From: Haemophilus haemolyticus
Lineage (GTDB): Bacteria; Pseudomonadota; Gammaproteobacteria; Enterobacterales; Pasteurellaceae
Direction: 5' to 3'
Length of the DNA stretch: 64,000 nucleotides
Assembly: GCF_003351405.1 (NCBI RefSeq)
Contig: NZ_CP031240.1
Span: 1,426,001 to 1,490,000 of the forward strand
Under the pieces are notes generated by a model. The model was not told the DNA's origin and made no database searches. It saw only the letters and a program-made list of their open reading frames with translations. How positions within the stretch are numbered: the first letter of the stretch is position 1; each line of letters begins with the position of its first letter. The position numbers and the translations under genes were made by a program. Shown here piece by piece: positions 59,720 through 64,000 of this stretch.

Positions 59720-61453
59720 TTACATTTTTTCTACGGTTTTAATACCGAGTAACTCTAAACCTTGTTTTAAGGTTTTTTCCGTTAATAATGCCAATTTCAA
59801 ACGGCTTAATTTTACGGACTCATCTTCAGCATTTAAAATTGGGCAATGTTCATAGAATGACGAGAATATGCCTGCTAGTTCGTATAAATAAGCACAAAGG
59901 ACGTGTGGTGTGCCTTCTTTTCCGACTGTTTGCACTGCTTCTTCAAATTGTAGAAGTTTAATTGCAAGCGCTCTTTCTTTATCATCTTCAAGCGTTAAAG
60001 ATGCAGCCAAAAGTGCGGTCGAATTTATATCTGTTTTATTAAAGATCGAACGAATTCGGGTATAAGCATATTGCATATAAGGTGCAGTGTTACCTTCAAA
60101 GCCTAACATGTTATCCCAATCAAAAACGTAATCAGTAGTACGGTTTTTGGAGAGATCTGCATATTTCACCGCACCAATACCGATAGCCTCGATCACGGCT
60201 TCTTTTTCATCATTAGATAAATTTGTATTTTTTTCATTAATTAATACAGTAGCGCGTTCAATTGCTTCATCTAATAGATCGGCTAATTTCACCGTTCCAC
60301 CGGTACGGGTTTTAAATGGTTTGCCATCTTTACCAAGCATCATCCCAAAGTTTTTATGCTCCAAAGAGAAACTGTCTGGTACATAACCTGCTTTACGAGT
60401 AATTAACCAAGCTTGTTGCATATGTTGGCTTTGGCGAGTATCTGAAAAAACAAGTGCGCGATCAGCTTTTAATGTTTCATAACGATATTTTGCTGCAGCA
60501 ATATCGGTTGTTGTGTAAAGGAAACCGCCGTCTTTTTTCTGAACGATTACGCCCATTGGATCGCCTTCTTTATTTTTGAACTCATCCAAATAAACAACCA
60601 ATGCACCATCATCTTCTACAGCTAAGCCTTGTTTTTTAAGATCTTCTACGATGCCTGGTAACATAGGATTATAAAGACTTTCGCCCATCACATCTTTTTC
60701 GGTTAAAGTCACATTCAAGCGATCATAGTTGTGCTGATTTTGTTGCATGGTGATATCAACTAAACGTTTCCACATCGCTCGGCAATATTCATCACCACTT
60801 TGTAATTTCACAACATAATTACGCGCTTTTTCTGCGAATACTTCATCTTCATCGTAGTGTTTTTTGGCTTCGCGATAAAAGGCTTCAAGATCTTGTAATT
60901 CCATTTCACTAGCATGCTCGTTTTGCATTTTTTCAAGATAAGCAATAAGCATTCCGAATTGCGTTCCCCAGTCACCAACATGGTTTGCTCGAATGACATT
61001 GTGACCTAAAAATTCCAGGGTTCTCACAACCGCATCACCGATGATAGTGGAGCGCAAGTGACCAACATGCATTTCTTTTGCTACGTTTGGAGATGAATAA
61101 TCAATCACAACAGTTTGCTTATCTGTAGCTTGAATGCCTAAATTCTTTTGGGAAAGCGCAGTTGAAACTTCAGTTGTTAACCAAGTTGGATTTAAGAAAA
61201 TATTAATAAAGCCCGGCCCTGCGATTTCTAATTTTTCTGCAATATCAGATAGTTGAGCATTATCTAAAACTTTTTGAGCAAATTCTCGTGGATTTAAACC
61301 TAATTTTTTCGCCGCAGCCATAATGCCATTGGCTTGGTAATCGCCAAATTGTGGTTTTCCTGATTGACGAACAAGCGCATCGCAAGATTGATCTGCTCCA
61401 GCAAGAATCATAGCTTGTTTGATTTTGTCGGATAAAATAGATTGAATATTCAC
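59720..61453 (-). CDS. argS: Arginyl-tRNA synthetase
   Basis: Class I synthetase. With a GTG start at 61453 it reads [15 protein letters not shown] and has 577 residues, the same length as E. coli ArgS; AGGA lies seven bases upstream. An in-frame TTG at 61471 would add six residues and is unlikely. The HIGH motif is HVGH at 129-132 in [18 protein letters not shown] is replaced by [19 protein letters not shown], normal for this enzyme. It is divergent from a yecM homologue, as in E. coli. Confidence 0.96.
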   Translation of the reverse strand: MNIQSILSDKIKQAMILAGADQSCDALVRQSGKPQFGDYQANGIMAAAKKLGLNPREFAQKVLDNAQLSDIAEKLEIAGPGFINIFLNPTWLTTEVSTALSQKNLGIQATDKQTVVIDYSSPNVAKEMHVGHLRSTIIGDAVVRTLEFLGHNVIRANHVGDWGTQFGMLIAYLEKMQNEHASEMELQDLEAFYREAKKHYDEDEVFAEKARNYVVKLQSGDEYCRAMWKRLVDITMQQNQHNYDRLNVTLTEKDVMGESLYNPMLPGIVEDLKKQGLAVEDDGALVVYLDEFKNKEGDPMGVIVQKKDGGFLYTTTDIAAAKYRYETLKADRALVFSDTRQSQHMQQAWLITRKAGYVPDSFSLEHKNFGMMLGKDGKPFKTRTGGTVKLADLLDEAIERATVLINEKNTNLSNDEKEAVIEAIGIGAVKYADLSKNRTTDYVFDWDNMLGFEGNTAPYMQYAYTRIRSIFNKTDINSTALLAASLTLEDDKERALAIKLLQFEEAVQTVGKEGTPHVLCAYLYELAGIFSSFYEHCPILNAEDESVKLSRLKLALLTEKTLKQGLELLGIKTVEKM

Positions 61454-61532
61454 GTTTTTTCCTATGTTCAAATTGAATAATGAAAATAATCGGCTATGAT
61501 ACCGTTCTTTATGAGTTTCTCAAAGGGACAAA

Positions 61533-62102
61533 ATGACAAATTTACAGGAAAAATCACCCGCACTTTTTTCTGATTTGGCGGAATTTGAAAAAAAAATTCA
61601 ACAATTAGCTCAAATGATGTCAATCGATTTTTCAAATTATGAAATTGATCACCTTGCCGTACGTGTAAATAATGAACAAAATGCAAAAAACTGGCTGACA
61701 CTTTTATTGAAATACGGTAGAATTTTATCCGATAACATTGTCAATGGACGTAAGATTTATCTAATTCAGTTAGAAAAGGCAGTGAAATTCGCTAATCAGT
61801 TCGTTGATGTTATTGAACTACCGTTCCCTAAAAATAAGCAGTATCCTGTAGAAGGTTGGGAGCATATCGAGGTTGTAATGCCATTTTTACCGAATGAATC
61901 GATAAATGAATGGGTACAGCGTATTAATATGCGTTTTTTATGGAGCGAATTAGCTCAATTAATCATTAAAGTGAGCGAGCCTAAAGTTGATGGTGAAAGA
62001 TTGCTTAATCCATCTATTGCAGTAAGTTTTGTTGATAAAACATCAAATCATACTTGTATTAAGGTTCATCCTTATTCTATAAAGAAAATACTCGAGGTTT
62101 AG
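61533..62102 (+). CDS. YecM-family (VOC-like fold) protein
   Basis: A 189-residue protein of the YecM family, whose structure resembles vicinal-oxygen-chelate enzymes and suggests a metal-binding site. Candidate ligands are His64 in EIDHLAVRV and the His/Glu pair in GWEHIEVVMP. It sits beside argS in E. coli as well. No substrate is known. Ribosome site AAAGGGACAAA. The last gene base is four bases from the next lipoprotein gene, so they are likely cotranscribed. Confidence 0.85.
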   Translation: MTNLQEKSPALFSDLAEFEKKIQQLAQMMSIDFSNYEIDHLAVRVNNEQNAKNWLTLLLKYGRILSDNIVNGRKIYLIQLEKAVKFANQFVDVIELPFPKNKQYPVEGWEHIEVVMPFLPNESINEWVQRINMRFLWSELAQLIIKVSEPKVDGERLLNPSIAVSFVDKTSNHTCIKVHPYSIKKILEV

Positions 62103-62106
62103 CAAA

Positions 62107-62403
62107 ATGAAAAAATTATCTCTTGCATTAGCAGTTTTAGCAGCTGTGGGTTTAAGTGCTTGTTCTTCTTTCCAAAAAGGTGAAAATGCTTATAAAGGTC
62201 AAATCGTTTTTAGCCAAATGGAAGGTGAAAATCTTAAATTAACCATCCGTAAAAATAATTGTTCAGGTAATCAACAAGAAGGTGAGCAAGTTGTGCTTAC
62301 TCACAAATATGATTCAACCTTAGTTGTTGGTGCTTGTGTTTTAGTATCTGACAATGGTAATACTAAAAACATTTCAACTTTTTCTCCGAGAAATCCAATT
62401 TAA
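62107..62403 (+). CDS. Small putative lipoprotein
   Basis: A 98-residue protein with a type II signal: MKKLSLALAVLAAVG then lipobox LSACS with Cys19. The mature part (about 80 residues) has two further cysteines (in KNNCSGNQQ and VVGACVLVS), which may pair. I do not recognise its family. It starts four bases after the yecM homologue and precedes the Pcp-like gene. Confidence 0.7.
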   Translation: MKKLSLALAVLAAVGLSACSSFQKGENAYKGQIVFSQMEGENLKLTIRKNNCSGNQQEGEQVVLTHKYDSTLVVGACVLVSDNGNTKNISTFSPRNPI

Positions 62404-62441
62404 TTCCTTTTCAGAGGGAACATAGCATATAAAAAACAAGT

Positions 62442-62885
62442 ATGGCATTAGCACTGTTAGTTGCTTTTAGTGTGACTGGTTGTGCGAATACTGATATTTT
62501 CAGCAGTGATGTTTATAGCGCATCTCAAGCTAAAGAAGCTCGTTCAATTACTTATGGTATGATTGTTTCTGTGCGTCCTGTTAAAATCCAAGCTGATAAT
62601 CAAGGTGTTGTTGGTACGCTTGGTGGTGCTTTAGGTGGTATTGCAGGTAGTGCAATTGGCGGATGTCGTGGTCAAGCTATTGCTGCAGTAGTTGGAGTGA
62701 TCGGCAGTGCAGCAGCTGGAAGCAAAATCGAAGAAAAAATGAGTCAAGTAAACGGTGCTGAACTTATAATTAAGAAAGATGATGGTCAAGAGATCGTTGT
62801 TGTTCAAAAAGCTGACAGTAGTTTTGTAACTGGTCGCAGAGTTCGTATTGTTAGTGGCTCAAACTTAAATGTTTCTGTGCTATAA
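62442..62885 (+). CDS. pcp: SlyB/Pcp-family outer-membrane lipoprotein, start codon apparently damaged
   Basis: A 147-residue glycine-zipper lipoprotein. Lipobox VTGC is at residues 11-14, and the zipper GGALGGIAGSAIGG near 65-78. As I recall it, H. influenzae Pcp starts MKKTNMALALL, five codons upstream. Here the corresponding bases read ATAAAAAACAAGT before ATG, so the ATG is lost, the frame is shifted and a TAA lies in frame. The AGAGGG site is then 24 bases from the remaining ATG and the basic signal n-region is missing. Other zipper glycines are changed (GGCRGQ). Possibly a decaying or poorly expressed gene. Confidence 0.75.
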   Translation: MALALLVAFSVTGCANTDIFSSDVYSASQAKEARSITYGMIVSVRPVKIQADNQGVVGTLGGALGGIAGSAIGGCRGQAIAAVVGVIGSAAAGSKIEEKMSQVNGAELIIKKDDGQEIVVVQKADSSFVTGRRVRIVSGSNLNVSVL

Positions 62886-62914
62886 TTAATAGCATTAACG
62901 CCTAATATATTATT

Positions 62915-62950
62915 AATCAGCGTCTTAATCTGTTAAGGCGCTGATTTTTT
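62915..62950 (+). terminator. Terminator of the pcp region
   Basis: AATCAGCGTCTTAA / TTAAGGCGCTGATT stem with a G-T pair and six Ts, 29 bases after the stop. Confidence 0.85.
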
Positions 62951-63019
62951 ATTATAAAAAATACAAAAAATTAATTAAAAGTTTTTACGTCTATTCATAA
63001 CATCTTAAAGATAAATTTA

Positions 63020-63058
63020 AAGGACTAAATCCTATAATAAATATAGAATTTAGTCCTT
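63020..63058 (-). terminator. Probable terminator of pgi
   Basis: AAGGACTAAAT / ATTTAGTCCTT stem with a 17-nt loop; the minus strand continues TTTAAATTTAT. Confidence 0.55.
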
Positions 63059-63103
63059 GATATAAAATTATAATTGTTTAAATCTTTTATATTAAATAAA
63101 CAA

Positions 63104-64000
<897 letters not shown>

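Overview
The window is a 64 kb piece of a Haemophilus chromosome, most likely H. influenzae or a very close relative. The evidence is protein identity to H. influenzae families, AT-rich DNA, and dozens of copies of the Haemophilus uptake signal core AAGTGCGGT, many paired head to head as transcription terminators. Most genes are housekeeping and densely packed. Gene pairs such as purR/ynhF, lrp-ftsK-lolA-rarA, ygiM-cca and yecM/argS keep the arrangement known from E. coli.

Layout. 1-5 kb: the 3' end of tldD, a MepS-type endopeptidase, fbp with a well-placed CRP site, truA and a YeiH-family membrane protein. 4.9-10.3 kb: the complete leftward sapABCDF operon (antimicrobial-peptide and haem-related ABC transporter). 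10.4-16.9 kb: ycjX, ppc, purR, a 26-residue YnhF-like membrane protein and dapD. 17.3-24.9 kb: one 2521-residue trimeric autotransporter adhesin made of shuffled repeat modules, with a 10-T tract just upstream; this is the clearest accessory element. 25-29 kb: purA, lysC, a Met-Leu-Gln-Gln tRNA cluster and a DUF2726 protein. 29.4-41.3 kb: rplY with a structured leader, a DedA protein, ribE, hmrM, sfsA, a Fur-controlled small RNA candidate, tyrS, prs-ispE-lolB-cca-ygiM, and a PiT phosphate transporter with its DUF47 partner.

41.5-43.9 kb holds the most notable small system: a four-gene operon of a DoxX membrane protein, a secreted Cys-rich precursor peptide with EGKCG repeats, a DUF692 multinuclear iron oxidase (MNIO) and its DUF2063 partner. 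It matches the recently described bufferin/Hvf copper-binding RiPP family. A perfect 24-nt palindrome separates the peptide gene from the enzyme genes. 44.3-54.9 kb: a CYTH triphosphatase, radA, lrp, ftsK, lolA, rarA, aroA, purU and hns. 55.2-59.4 kb: a lysine riboswitch in front of an NhaC-type transporter, then ilvIH. 59.5-64 kb: a CRP-positioned orphan small-RNA candidate, argS, a yecM homologue, two lipoprotein genes (the second, pcp, appears to have lost its usual start codon) and the 3' half of pgi.

The regulatory layer is rich for so compact a region. I see two CRP sites placed at about -61, a near-perfect Fur box over a promoter that feeds a short terminated transcript, a lysine riboswitch, an L25 leader, and a homopolymer tract of the kind linked to phase variation. 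All product names rest on sequence recognition from memory; no searches were run.
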